A stretch of 64,000 bases of DNA from Nocardioides agariphilus (lineage in GTDB: Bacteria; Actinomycetota; Actinomycetes; Propionibacteriales; Nocardioidaceae): contig NZ_JADKPO010000015.1 of the NCBI RefSeq assembly GCF_015352445.1, positions 55,522 to 119,521 on the forward strand, in the 5' to 3' direction. Position 1 is the first letter of the stretch, and every line of letters starts with the position of its first letter. The position numbers were made by a program, and so were the translations under genes. Below the pieces are notes generated by a model. The model was given only the letters and a program-made list of their open reading frames with translations. It was not told the DNA's origin and did not search any database. This document shows positions 33,576 to 42,784 of this stretch, piece after piece.

Positions 33576-33661
33576 GAAATGTCGGTCCTCAATGATCGAC
33601 TGTGCTCGAGGCTTCGGCAGGTAGCGTCTGGAGCGCAGGTTGAGATCAGGAAGAGGCGACG

Positions 33662-35602
33662 TTGGACGAACTGGATGACCTTGAGCTGCTGAGCAAGGAC
33701 GAACTGATCGACCTGCTCAGGGAGCGGGCCGAGGTAGGTGTCAAGCTCACCTTTCCGGGCAAGGCAATGTCCCGTCGCATCACACGGCGAGTACGCCCCC
33801 GTGTGCAGCGCACCATCGCGAAGTACGGCGCCGGGTCGGGCGAGGAACGCTCAAAGAACCTCCTCATCGAGGGAGACAACCTCCAGGCGCTGGCCACCCT
33901 GTACCGCGAGCGCGGTCACGTGGACCTGATTTTGACCGATCCTCCCTACAACACGGGCGGAGATTGGCGCTACAACGACAAGTGGGACGAGGACCCCAAC
34001 GACCCGGGCATCGGCGACCTCGTGAACGCCGACGACACGGCGCGCCACACAAAGTGGATGAAGTTCATGTACCCGCGTCTGCTCCTGATGAAGCAGATGC
34101 TCAAGCCCGGTGGCGTGCTGGCGATCTGCATTGACCACAGGGAGTTGTTCCACCTCGGACAGATGCTCGATGAGTTGTTCGACGACCGGAACCGCTTGGC
34201 GATCATCAACTGGGAACGCTCCTCGACCAAGCGGAACGACAAGGGCGGAGTTTCCACGTCGACGGAGTTCATTCTCGTGTACGCCAAGGACAAAGAGCGG
34301 GCAAGGACCGGTCGTGTGGACCGGACCGAGATTCAGGATGCCGGATACAAGAACCCGGACAACGACCCGAACGGACGGTGGTACGGCGCCGCCGCAGATG
34401 CACCCGGACGAGCTGACCACGCGGGCATGTACTACGGGATCCAGAGTCCCTTCACGGGTCAGTTGTATTACCCGACCGGATCTAAGCACTGGTCGAACGA
34501 GAAGCGCGTCCTCCGGAAGATGCTAGAGGGCTGGGGCACTCAGTACGCCGAGGTCGATATCCACGACGGGAATCCCAAGGCGCTGCTCCTAAATGGTGCT
34601 CAGAACCCACTGGTGTCGGATCCGGCGAAGGACCCCGTGGTCGTCGCTGCCCGGGAGGCAGCGCAAGAGAGGCGTAAGGCGGACAACTGGCCGCAGATCG
34701 TGTTCACACGCGGCGGAGACGGCAAGCCGCGAAAGAAGGTCTACCTCGAGCAGCTCAAGAAGGGCGTCGTCCCGTCCACTTACTGGGCCGATGACGACTA
34801 CGACGAGCCGGTCGACATCGGTTGTACATCGTGGGATTCAGAGGAGTCTGGGACCTCCGAGGCGGGGGCTCGAGAGTTGAATGCGATTGTCGGCAGCGGT
34901 CACGGATTCGAGACAGTCAAGCCCATCAAGCTGTTCCAGAAAGTAATCCAACTGTGGTGTCCCTTGGACGGTACTGTTGCGGACCCGTTCGCCGGCTCCG
35001 GCACTACCGGACATGCAGTGCTGGCGCTTAATGCGGCGATGGGGGCGGACCGGCGCTTTATCCTTATCGAGCAGGGCCGCCCAGAGAAGGGTGACTCCTA
35101 CGCCAGAACGCTAACCGCGGATCGGCTCCAGCGGGTCGTGGCCGGGAACTGGGCCAACGGCAAGGGTTCATCCCTGGGAGAGGGCTACGAGTTCCGGACC
35201 CTCACCAAACAGGTCGATGCGACTGCCCTGCTCGCGATGGAACGCGAGGAGATGGTGGATACCGTCATCGCTTCCTACTTCGACTCGTCCCGGCGTCGCG
35301 GCGCAAGCCTGATCCGATTCGCGGAGCACGACTACGCGTACCTCGTGGCCAAGAACGCCGACGATGAGGGCTTTTACCTCGTCTGGGGCGGCGTCGGTGA
35401 GAACACCGACCTCACTGAGGAGGTTTACGAGGCGTGCGTCGAAGAGGGAGAGAAGGAAGGGCTAAAGCCCGTCTATCACATCTACTCACGCTTTAACCTA
35501 TTCACGACTCCAGGAGTGCACTGGTACCAGATTCCTGATCGCATCCTTGCCGACTTCGGCCTGGACGTTAGAACAGAGTCGTATACCGACGGGGAAGACT
35601 GA
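33662..35602 (+). CDS. Type III restriction-modification methyltransferase (Mod), N6-adenine type
   Basis: A 646-residue beta-class DNA methyltransferase. The start is a TTG at 33662 with AGGAAGAGG just upstream. Catalytic motif IV is DPPY at 93-96 (LILTDPPYNTGG), and the SAM-binding motif I follows later as FAGSGTTG at 443-450, the beta-class order. The region between them holds the target-recognition part, with ERSSTKRNDKGGVSTSTEFILVYAKD typical of Mod. The C-terminal part may contact the Res subunit. It methylates one strand of an asymmetric site; the site is not deducible. It is followed 3 bases later by the Res gene. Confidence 0.92.
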   Translation: MDELDDLELLSKDELIDLLRERAEVGVKLTFPGKAMSRRITRRVRPRVQRTIAKYGAGSGEERSKNLLIEGDNLQALATLYRERGHVDLILTDPPYNTGGDWRYNDKWDEDPNDPGIGDLVNADDTARHTKWMKFMYPRLLLMKQMLKPGGVLAICIDHRELFHLGQMLDELFDDRNRLAIINWERSSTKRNDKGGVSTSTEFILVYAKDKERARTGRVDRTEIQDAGYKNPDNDPNGRWYGAAADAPGRADHAGMYYGIQSPFTGQLYYPTGSKHWSNEKRVLRKMLEGWGTQYAEVDIHDGNPKALLLNGAQNPLVSDPAKDPVVVAAREAAQERRKADNWPQIVFTRGGDGKPRKKVYLEQLKKGVVPSTYWADDDYDEPVDIGCTSWDSEESGTSEAGARELNAIVGSGHGFETVKPIKLFQKVIQLWCPLDGTVADPFAGSGTTGHAVLALNAAMGADRRFILIEQGRPEKGDSYARTLTADRLQRVVAGNWANGKGSSLGEGYEFRTLTKQVDATALLAMEREEMVDTVIASYFDSSRRRGASLIRFAEHDYAYLVAKNADDEGFYLVWGGVGENTDLTEEVYEACVEEGEKEGLKPVYHIYSRFNLFTTPGVHWYQIPDRILADFGLDVRTESYTDGED

Positions 35603-35605
35603 CGG

Positions 35606-37930
35606 ATGCTGTCGCTGTTCCAGTTCCAGGAAGAGGCGGCCGCGACCGTCTCCTCGCATGTCTCCGACTACCTCGACGCCCCGGCGATTACGACGGTCAG
35701 CAAGAAGCGCCACGTCGCACCGTTCTTCCAAGCGCTTTCGGCACTCACCGGCGCTGGCAAGACGGTGATCCTCGCGGAAGCTGTCTCACAAATCGCCGAC
35801 ACGATGCCGGTGAAACCGGTGATTATGTGGCTGTCTCGTGGCAAAGTCGTGGTTCGCCAAACGTTCGTCAACCTCTCGCCGGGTGGCAAGTACCACCACC
35901 TCCTCGATGGGATGGCGGTTGATGCTCTGGCGAACTACAAGCCTGAGGTCGTGGCCGAGTCTGACGAGCCACTGGTCTACTTCGCGACAGTCGGCACCTT
36001 CAACCAGAAGGACAAGGACAGCGGCACGCTCCTGATCCACAAGAGTGACGTGGACAACATGGAGGCATCGATTTGGGATGCGATCCGCCAGCGCACCGAT
36101 GCCGATGGCAACCGTCGACCGCTGATTGTGGTGTACGACGAAGCGCAGAATCTGAGTAACCAGCAGACTGAACTGCTTCTGGAACTGGAACCAGACGGCT
36201 TTCTGCTTGCATCGGCCACGATGCGTCTTCCGGCGCGGATCGGCGCCGAGGTCCAACACATCAAAACGGCTGGATATGAGGATGCCGATCTCATTACCAA
36301 GGTCAAGACCAGGGACGTCGTCTCCGAAGGTCTGGTGAAGGACACCGTTCTCCTCGAGGGTTACAACACTCCCATGGAGGAGGCTGTGTCTCAGCTCCTC
36401 TTGGATTGGAAAGACGCCACCGGCGAGGCCGAATCGCTCGGGCTCGACTTCAAGCCGAAGGCGATCTACGTCTCCAACACCAATGTCGTCGCGGACACAC
36501 CCAACCTGTCTGACGACCCGAAGCAGCCGTTCAACCATCGGCAGGCTCCGCCAATCCTGATCTGGAAGTACTTGGTCGAGCAGATGGGCATCGACCCCTC
36601 CACGGTGGCGGTGTACGCGGACCTGAAGACCGACAAGGACTTCCCGCTACCGGACGAGTTCATCCTGTTCAAGGGTGCGGACAAGGACTACGACGACTTC
36701 ACGGCTGGCGACTACCAGCACGTCATCTTCAACCTGACATTGCAGGAGGGATGGGATGACCCGTCGGTGTACTTCGCGTACATCGACAAGAGCATGGAGT
36801 CGAAAGTCCAGATCACCCAGGTGATCGGTCGTGTCCTCCGCCAGCCGGGGACCACGCACTACCCGGCGGAGAGGCTCAACTCCGCGCATTTCTACATCCG
36901 TGTCGACAAGAACGGCGTGTTCGACGACGTCATCGAAGACGTCAAGAAGGAACTCGGCGAGGAGGCTGGCGGTGTCAAGATCGTTGTTTCCGCACCGGGC
37001 AAGCCGAAGCCTCAGGACTACCACCCCAGGGCTGACTTCTTCGTGCCCGAAACGGGTCTGGACCCGAGTGCCGCCCGCGCCAAGATCGAGGCACTTCTGA
37101 ATGACTTCGCTGATTACCGCGACGGTGGGGTCAACACGAAGGGCACCGGCAGTCGTCGGATCCTGAAGCAGAAGGTCGGCCAGGACGGGTCTCAGACTGG
37201 ATGGGAGGAGTACGAGCACTCTAGCGAGGCCTCGGCACGGTGGATTTTCCACCGCGAGGTCCAGCGCCAGTACAAGTGGGCGCTCGGCGTGGTCAATCTC
37301 GCCGACTCCAAGCTTGACGCGCGGGTCGGGATCGGCAGCCCCGCGCACAAGCAAGTTCGATACCTCGCCGACGAGGTGGTCAACGCCTACATCAAGGGCG
37401 TTCGCTTGGTTCAGCGGCGCTTGAACCCCTTTAAGGTGGGGACCGTTCTGGCGCGCCCCGACGACGTGGTGCCGTTTATCAACGCTGTGCACGAGGGGTA
37501 CGCCGGTCTGAACACCCTCGAACGTCCGTTCGCCGATGCCATCGACCAGACCGGGCTCACCTGGGCGCGGAACCCTCCTCGCAGTGGGTACGGCATCCCC
37601 CTCATCAGCGTGGGCCCCACTGCCAACTTCTACCCCGACTTCCTCGTGTGGACGACGGAGCGCGTGATCTGCGTCGACACCAAGGGGCCTCACCTCGTTC
37701 ACGAGACGGCTCGGAGGAAGCTGCTGCGCATCAGGCCGGCGACGGACGGTCCGCGATTGGATGTGCAGTTCGTGTCCAAGGGCAAGTACGACGACAACCT
37801 GCAGCAGAAGCACACTGGCGGATACACGAGCTGGGGGATGGGGGACGACGGCACGATCCAGGCCGTCACCTTCGAGGACATGGAGGCCGTCGTGAAGTAC
37901 CTCGTCGACGATCCCCTGCACCCGGCCTGA
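35606..37930 (+). CDS. Type III restriction enzyme Res subunit: SF2 helicase plus endonuclease
   Basis: A 774-residue protein. The SF2 helicase core has Walker A LTGAGKTV (47-54), DEAQ (178-181 in VVYDEAQN), LASATM as motif III, and QVIGRVLRQPG as motif VI. A C-terminal PD-(D/E)xK-like nuclease is visible: PD with D678 in FYPDFLVW and D691-T-K693 in VCVDTKG-like context (ICVDTKGPH). It translocates on DNA and cleaves at a distance from the site recognised by Mod. It lies 3 bases after mod and is certainly co-expressed. Both genes look intact. Confidence 0.92.
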   Translation: MLSLFQFQEEAAATVSSHVSDYLDAPAITTVSKKRHVAPFFQALSALTGAGKTVILAEAVSQIADTMPVKPVIMWLSRGKVVVRQTFVNLSPGGKYHHLLDGMAVDALANYKPEVVAESDEPLVYFATVGTFNQKDKDSGTLLIHKSDVDNMEASIWDAIRQRTDADGNRRPLIVVYDEAQNLSNQQTELLLELEPDGFLLASATMRLPARIGAEVQHIKTAGYEDADLITKVKTRDVVSEGLVKDTVLLEGYNTPMEEAVSQLLLDWKDATGEAESLGLDFKPKAIYVSNTNVVADTPNLSDDPKQPFNHRQAPPILIWKYLVEQMGIDPSTVAVYADLKTDKDFPLPDEFILFKGADKDYDDFTAGDYQHVIFNLTLQEGWDDPSVYFAYIDKSMESKVQITQVIGRVLRQPGTTHYPAERLNSAHFYIRVDKNGVFDDVIEDVKKELGEEAGGVKIVVSAPGKPKPQDYHPRADFFVPETGLDPSAARAKIEALLNDFADYRDGGVNTKGTGSRRILKQKVGQDGSQTGWEEYEHSSEASARWIFHREVQRQYKWALGVVNLADSKLDARVGIGSPAHKQVRYLADEVVNAYIKGVRLVQRRLNPFKVGTVLARPDDVVPFINAVHEGYAGLNTLERPFADAIDQTGLTWARNPPRSGYGIPLISVGPTANFYPDFLVWTTERVICVDTKGPHLVHETARRKLLRIRPATDGPRLDVQFVSKGKYDDNLQQKHTGGYTSWGMGDDGTIQAVTFEDMEAVVKYLVDDPLHPA

Positions 37931-37961
37931 GCGGATCGTCGCGTCTCCTATCTCTAACTGC

Positions 37962-38525
37962 CTAACGCTCTACAAGGCTGTCTTTGCCGATGTCCAGGTA
38001 GCCCTGCAAGGCCATGCTCGGTTCGACAGCGACCTCTAGCAACAGTGGCCGCAGTAGATCGGCGTCCGCATGGGTCAGCCGGAGCAGTGGGCGACGGAGC
38101 CAGATAGACCACGCCTGCTTATTCGGGAACGCTTCAAGGCTGGGCACAAGTGGCGCCAGCTCGATCCCGGTGAGAACCGGCGCGAGTGCGGTGATCTGCA
38201 GAGATCCGGTCCGGTTGAACGTGCGCCCAATCAGCTCTATGGGATCGGGGGCCAACGCCACCGGCGTGCTGAGCACCGCCCTGCCGATGACCCGGGTGCG
38301 GTCGCGAGTCGGGTTCCGGAAGCACCCCCGAGTGCTCAGAAGGAACATCTCGTCGCCGGTCTCCAACATGTCCACCTCAGAGCGGCGAGTGGAGGGAAAG
38401 GCCATCATGCTGCTTCTCAGAACCCAAGCGAGTGCCACTCGGTCGCCAATGACGGTGAGATAGCTGGCCACTTCCGCAGCGTAGTCGACCGGTTCCTTGG
38501 CATGGGCGAGCAAGGAGTCGTCCAC
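37962..38525 (-). CDS. Hypothetical protein with possible PUA/EVE-like domain, beside the type III R-M genes
   Basis: A protein of about 187 residues from a GTG at 38525 (the frame is open to an ATG at 38705, but that extension is Pro/Arg-rich and unlike the rest). The segment YLTVIGDRVALAWVLRSSMMAFPSTRRSEVDMLETGDEMFLLSTRGCFRNPTRDRTRVIGRA resembles a PUA/EVE-type fold: an opening beta strand with W-V-L, a polar loop, the hydrophobic 'GDEMFLLSTRG' strand and an RVIGRA strand. EVE/PUA proteins read modified bases and are often near restriction systems. Convergent with the R-M operon. The fold is my inference from sequence pattern; other beta-barrel proteins are possible. Confidence 0.5.
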   Translation of the reverse strand: MDDSLLAHAKEPVDYAAEVASYLTVIGDRVALAWVLRSSMMAFPSTRRSEVDMLETGDEMFLLSTRGCFRNPTRDRTRVIGRAVLSTPVALAPDPIELIGRTFNRTGSLQITALAPVLTGIELAPLVPSLEAFPNKQAWSIWLRRPLLRLTHADADLLRPLLLEVAVEPSMALQGYLDIGKDSLVER

Positions 38526-39399
38526 ACGAAGACAAGTCGCTTGTGCCCAGCCACCGCTCCGCGCGGGACCGGGCACCTCACCGGGGCCTCCGCCGGGGAT
38601 ATCGTCCCTCCTGGGCTGACCCGGCACGGCGGCGCCAGTCCGCGCCCGTGGCGCAGGCGTGGCCCGGGCCACTTCCGTGAGGCGGATTCGTCTCGTGGGC
38701 CGCACTGGGGCCGCAGACGAATGGAAAACGACCCCTGACGCTGGAAGACATTGGAAGGTGTCTTCGCAGGTCAGAGGCCGTTTTCAGGCACTCAGCCGGT
38801 GGGCATCGCCCACCCGTGACTAAATGTCGTAGTAGAGCTCGAACCCGGTGCTGCCGAGGAGCCCTGCCGACGGTCAAGGTGTAGCCGTCAGAGCGGCGCG
38901 ACGCGAGAGCGAAAGCATCTCTCTGCCTTCCGCTGCGGACTGCTTGCGGCGCACCGCGCGACCTCGACGTAACCCTTCCGAGGCCGCCCGCCTATCGCGC
39001 CGCAGGTCGCCACGGCGCTTCCCGCGTGCACGGAATCGCGTGGGCACAGGTTCAAATTCCCTCACGTGTTCTCGGACAACCGTCGGTCACACCGCCGAGG
39101 GTGACCCTCGCGCGTACGTCCTCGCCGAGCACCGGTGACGGCTGGTTAGCAATGGGCACGACCCATCCGACAGAAATGTCCGCCCGCCATGCCACCGTGC
39201 GACGCGCTGGCGATTTCGACCAGCCGCGGCCTCAGACTATGACGCGTGTGTCGCCGGTCCCGCGCGTTCGAATCGCATGACGCCGCGGTGTCGATGGTTG
39301 CGTGACTCGACGAGCACAACGCAGTCGTCGCGATGGCTCGGGGCTGGGGCCTTGAAGCAGCGGCTCCGCGTTACGCAGATTGGTGCGATCATCGAAGAC
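38526..39399. other. Gene-poor stretch of about 870 bases at the right side of the conjugative element
   Basis: No frame in this stretch has recognisable protein features; short frames are Arg/Ser-rich shadows. At 39048-39062 the sequence CAGGTTCAAAT resembles the T-loop of a tRNA and shares 11 bases with the tRNA fragment at 63.87 kb, but no flanking acceptor stem pairs. This is a plausible but unproven junction between the conjugative element and the accessory region, and probably includes the promoter of the LuxR gene at its right. Confidence 0.4.
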
Positions 39400-41097
39400 G
39401 TGGACGCCCACGAGCAGTTCGTGGCCGGCTCGTCCGCCTTGGCCGCGGGGGAGTGGGGCGCGGCCCGCGACTGCTTCGAGTCGGCCTTGTCGGTCGAGGA
39501 GTCGGCGGACGCGTTGGACGGGCTGGCGCTGGCGGTGTGGTGGCTCAACGATCCGGGTACCGCTCTGGAGCTGCGGGCCCGCGTCTTCGCGCGGCTGCGT
39601 CACGACGGCCGCGACACCGAAGCGACAGCTGTCGCGATCTGGCTGGCACGCCAATATTGGGGCCTTTATCGGCGTGGGGAGATGGCCAACGGGTGGCTGT
39701 CTCGGGCGCGGTCGCTGTTGGAGACCCTGCCCGAGGATGGCAGCCTGCGGGGGTGGCTGGTCCTGGCGGAGTCGGAGATGGGACGCCCGCATCCACGCGC
39801 CGCCAACGCCGCCGACCGGGCGCTGAGGATCGCGCGCGAGCACGGTGATCGGGACCTGGAGATCGTGGCGCTGACCCGTCGGGGCGCCTGCACCGTCAGT
39901 GCTGGCGGCATTGCCGAGGGGCTTTCGGACCTGCACGAGGCGATGACCGCCGCGACCTCAGGCGAGGGCCATGACGTGCAGTACGTCGGCGAGGCGCTAT
40001 GCACGCTGATGGAGGTCGCCGGGCTCATCGGTGACCCGGGCATGGTCGAGCCCTGGGCGAAGTTCCTGGTCAGCTTCCGGTCGTCGTACGCGTTCGGGCC
40101 GCTGCTGCCCTTCGAGACCCAGTCGGCGACCGATCTCATCTCCGCGTTCTGCACCGGATGCTGCGGAGGGGTGTATCTGGTGACGGGAAGGCTCGACGCG
40201 GCCGAGGAGCAGCTCGTTCGCGCGGTCTCCCAGATGTCCAAGACGGGCCTGCGACCGCGCTGCCTGCACCCAGTGGCCGACCTGGTTGCCCTGCGCGTCC
40301 TCCAGGGCCGCCTGGAGGAGGCCGAGACGCTGATCACCGGCTTCGAGGGCGACTCCGACTGCGCGCCATCCGCCGCTGCCGTCGACCTGGCCCTCGGCCG
40401 ACCGGCCCGCGCCGTGGACCGTCTCGTGGCCGCACTCGACGCCCTGGCGGAAACCCCGGTACTGACACTTCCGGCGCGGTCGCAACTGGTCGACGCTGCC
40501 CTGGCCGCCGGCGACGCCGGGCTCGCACAGGACGCCGCACAGCGCATCGCAGACCTCGCCGCCGCGACAGACACGCCGCTCCACCGCGCGCACCGCGACC
40601 ACGCCGCCGGCAAGGTCGCGCTCGCCCGAGCAGACGGCGAGGCCGCCGGGCTGCTCCGCTCGGCGGCGCTGGGCTTCGCCCAGTCCGGTGCGCCCCTGGC
40701 GGCGTGCCGGGCCCGGATGGACCTCGCCCGGTCGCTGGTCGGAAAGGACCGCGGCCTGGCCATCACCGAGGCGCGCAGTGCGCTCCAGTCCCTCGACCGG
40801 ATGGGCGCCACCGCCGAGGCCGACCGAGCCGCCGCGTTCCTGCGCGGACTCGGCGTCAAGGGCCGCACCGGCCCACGTGACGGCAGCCTGCTCAGCCGCC
40901 GCGAGCAGGAGGTACTCGGCCTGGTGTGCGAAGGCCTCTCCAACACCGAGATCGCCGAACGGCTGTTCATCAGCACCCGGACCGCGGGCCACCACGTGAG
41001 CAACATCCTGACCAAGCTCGGCGTACGCAGCCGCACCGAGGCAGCCGCCTACGCGCTGCTCAACCTACCCACCGCCCAGGCCCTGGCCCACAAATGA
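39400..41097 (+). CDS. Large TPR-LuxR transcriptional regulator (first of three)
   Basis: About 565 residues from a GTG at 39400 (MDAHEQFVAGSSALAAGEW); an upstream ATG at 39277 would add an unlike N-terminus. The body is a chain of TPR-like helices (AARDCFESALSVEESADALDGLALAVWWLND; WLSRARSLLETLPEDG; LDAAEEQLVRAVSQM). A C-terminal LuxR HTH follows (LSRREQEVLGLVCEGLSNTEIAERLFISTRTAGHHVSNILTKLG). No ATPase P-loop is present, so this is not a classical LAL/MalT regulator. It is a candidate regulator of the SnoaL-like and secreted-protein genes just downstream. Two homologues with the same plan lie at 58.4 and 62 kb. Confidence 0.85.
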   Translation: MDAHEQFVAGSSALAAGEWGAARDCFESALSVEESADALDGLALAVWWLNDPGTALELRARVFARLRHDGRDTEATAVAIWLARQYWGLYRRGEMANGWLSRARSLLETLPEDGSLRGWLVLAESEMGRPHPRAANAADRALRIAREHGDRDLEIVALTRRGACTVSAGGIAEGLSDLHEAMTAATSGEGHDVQYVGEALCTLMEVAGLIGDPGMVEPWAKFLVSFRSSYAFGPLLPFETQSATDLISAFCTGCCGGVYLVTGRLDAAEEQLVRAVSQMSKTGLRPRCLHPVADLVALRVLQGRLEEAETLITGFEGDSDCAPSAAAVDLALGRPARAVDRLVAALDALAETPVLTLPARSQLVDAALAAGDAGLAQDAAQRIADLAAATDTPLHRAHRDHAAGKVALARADGEAAGLLRSAALGFAQSGAPLAACRARMDLARSLVGKDRGLAITEARSALQSLDRMGATAEADRAAAFLRGLGVKGRTGPRDGSLLSRREQEVLGLVCEGLSNTEIAERLFISTRTAGHHVSNILTKLGVRSRTEAAAYALLNLPTAQALAHK

Positions 41098-41208
41098 GGG
41101 CGCGGGCCGCACGGGGACCGGAGCTCAAATAGGCAACATGGCCCATGCTGACCCACCACTCGGGAGGGCACCCTCGACTCACCAACCGGAAGTCCCGAGG
41201 AGGAACTC

Positions 41209-41622
41209 ATGGAAACCACCGAGAAGTCCGTCGTCCGACGCTTCTACGACATCGTCGGCAGCGGCCGCCCGGAGGACCTCGACGAGATCTGCTCACCCGG
41301 GCTCGTCGGCCACGCCGGCGCCGGGTCCAACCTCGCCGAGCTCAAGGCCTCCATCGGCAGCTTCCTGGAGCCGTTCCCCGACCTGACCGCCGACGTCCGA
41401 TACCTGGTGCAGGAGGACGACCTGATCAGCTCCTGGGTCAGCTTCACGGCCACCCACGAAGCCGACTTCGCAGGTGTCCCAGCCAGCGGCCGGCGCGTGA
41501 AGTTCGCCGAGTGGGACCTGTTCCGGATCCGTGACGGCAAGATCGTCGAGATCACCCAGTACTGCGACCTCTTCACGATCATGTCCCAGATCGGCGCGCT
41601 GCCCACCGCAGCGCCCGCGTGA
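41209..41622 (+). CDS. SnoaL-like / ester cyclase-family protein
   Basis: A 137-residue protein of the NTF2-like superfamily with SnoaL-type features: METTEKSVVRRFYDIVGSGRPEDLDEICSPGLVGHAG at the start, LAELKASIGSFLEPFPDLTADVRYLVQEDDLISSWVSFTATHEADFAGVPASGRRVKF and EWDLFRIRDGKIVEITQYCDLFTIMSQIG at the end, the family pattern. It could be an enzyme (polyketide cyclase/hydrolase) or a binding protein; active residues cannot be fixed. A Shine-Dalgarno-like GAGGAGG lies just before the ATG. It overlaps the next frame by a GTGA. Confidence 0.82.
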   Translation: METTEKSVVRRFYDIVGSGRPEDLDEICSPGLVGHAGAGSNLAELKASIGSFLEPFPDLTADVRYLVQEDDLISSWVSFTATHEADFAGVPASGRRVKFAEWDLFRIRDGKIVEITQYCDLFTIMSQIGALPTAAPA

Positions 41623-41636
41623 CGGGCAGGTGCGTG

Positions 41637-41912
41637 ATGAGCCTTTCCACACGTCGCCTCACCCTGGCTGCCAGCGCTGCCCTGGTCGTCACCATGCTCT
41701 CCGGGGCCTCTCCCGCGGCCGCGACGAGTAGCTGCGTCGCGCAGTCGACACTCGCCGAGCACCAGGTCTACGGGGCGGCCTGGGGCCACGAGCTCCCCGG
41801 CTACCTCGCCAGCCATCGAGACGTGCTCCTGCAGTTCGGGTTCTCGTCATTCGGCGCGCTCGCCTCGTACGCCGCCATCCAGGACCCCAACAACTGCCCG
41901 CCAGAACTCTAG
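41637..41912 (+). CDS. Small secreted protein
   Basis: A 91-residue protein starting MSLSTRRLTLAASAALVVTMLSGASPAAA, a clear Sec signal peptide with AxA cleavage near residue 29; a GTG at 41619 overlaps the upstream stop and is an alternative start. The mature part (about 62 residues) has two cysteines, TSSCVAQSTLAEHQVYG and DPNNCPPEL, that could form a disulfide. The family is not recognised. It is probably co-transcribed with the SnoaL-like gene. Confidence 0.6.
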   Translation: MSLSTRRLTLAASAALVVTMLSGASPAAATSSCVAQSTLAEHQVYGAAWGHELPGYLASHRDVLLQFGFSSFGALASYAAIQDPNNCPPEL

Positions 41913-41931
41913 ACACCCACCACGCGGGCGC

Positions 41932-41958
41932 CCTCGCACCACATGTGCTGTTGCGAGG
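41932..41958. promoter_or_regulatory. Hairpin-forming inverted repeat between the secreted protein and the cupin gene
   Basis: CCTCGCA (41932-41938) and TGCGAGG (41952-41958) are perfect inverted arms; the 13-base spacer contains the palindrome CACATGTG (41940-41947). No T-run follows, so it is more likely an operator or a processing hairpin than an intrinsic terminator. Confidence 0.4.
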
Positions 41959-42024
41959 CAACCTGTCGGAAGTGAATGTCCCGACAACGTGCAATCTCAT
42001 ATCCCGCTGAAAGGAAGAGGAACC

Positions 42025-42399
42025 ATGCCCAAGGCATCGAAGACAAGCGCTACCGAAACCGTTGAGGTAGAGGGCTATGAAGGTCACCTGGAGAACTTCG
42101 AAGGGGGCTACACGGTCGCCTTCGAGAAGTACACCGCCGACGCCGACCTCTCCCAGTTCTTCAAGGGCCTACCGGACGACCAGTGCCAGGCACCCCACTG
42201 GGGCTACGTTCTCGCCGGCAAGGTGACCTTCAAGACCTCCTCCGGTGAGGAGACATTCGAGACCGGCGACGCCTACTACGTCCCCCCAGGGCACACCCCG
42301 ACGCTCTACGCCGGCACCGAGGTCGTCGAGTTCAGCCCGACCGAGCAGCTGCAGCAGACCCTCGCCGTAGTCACGAAGAACATGGAAGCCACCGGCTGA
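42025..42399 (+). CDS. Cupin-domain protein
   Basis: A 124-residue protein with AGGAAGAGG just before the ATG. The cupin core is visible: APHWGYVLAGKVTFKTSSGEETFETGDAYYVPPGHTPTLYAGTEVVEFSP, matching the G-x5-H-x-H and G-x5-P-x-G-x2-H motifs with the first histidine pair reduced to one (PHWG) and a second His (PPGHTP). The first cupin motif is therefore incomplete, so it may bind a small ligand or metal with fewer ligands. Function unknown. Confidence 0.82.
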   Translation: MPKASKTSATETVEVEGYEGHLENFEGGYTVAFEKYTADADLSQFFKGLPDDQCQAPHWGYVLAGKVTFKTSSGEETFETGDAYYVPPGHTPTLYAGTEVVEFSPTEQLQQTLAVVTKNMEATG

Positions 42400-42784
42400 G
42401 GCTTACTTGCAGCCGACAGCGTCGACGGCCACCTCCTGCGCCGGTTCGCCCGCAGGCGAATGCCTGAGGCGTGACCAGCGGCAGCCCGGTACAGCCGGGG
42501 TCGTTCATTCCCCTCTCGGGCGGCTGACTTGGCGGCCGATCGTCGGGCGGTCGCCACGTGCTCGTCTCGAGATCGAAGACCGGGGGCACAACTCAAGCGC
42601 CTCAGGAGTATCGAGGTCGACCGATGTGCTGTCGTGGAACGCCGGCTCGTCGGTGACGAGAGCTGACATCGCTCTCCACCAGGCTTCTGCTCGGTCGGCT
42701 GCTGTTCTACTCAGCCGCTTCCGCTGACTTGAACAGCACCGCGACGAGGTCGTTGCCGGGACGTGGGCTGCGCGCGACAATCGG
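42400..42784. other. Gap of about 385 bases without a supported gene
   Basis: Between the cupin and the molybdopterin oxidoreductase. Frames on both strands are open but of shadow composition, and no motif, tRNA or clear repeat is seen. It probably contains the promoter of the oxidoreductase gene. Confidence 0.4.

Noticed and set aside
36647-37921. Minus-strand frame of 424 residues opposite Res
   Set aside because: Shadow frame; the plus-strand Res protein has helicase and nuclease motifs.
39048-39062. tRNA-like T-loop at the border of Region 1
   Set aside because: The arms do not form a T-stem and no acceptor pairs, so it is recorded only as a weak repeat and not as a tRNA.
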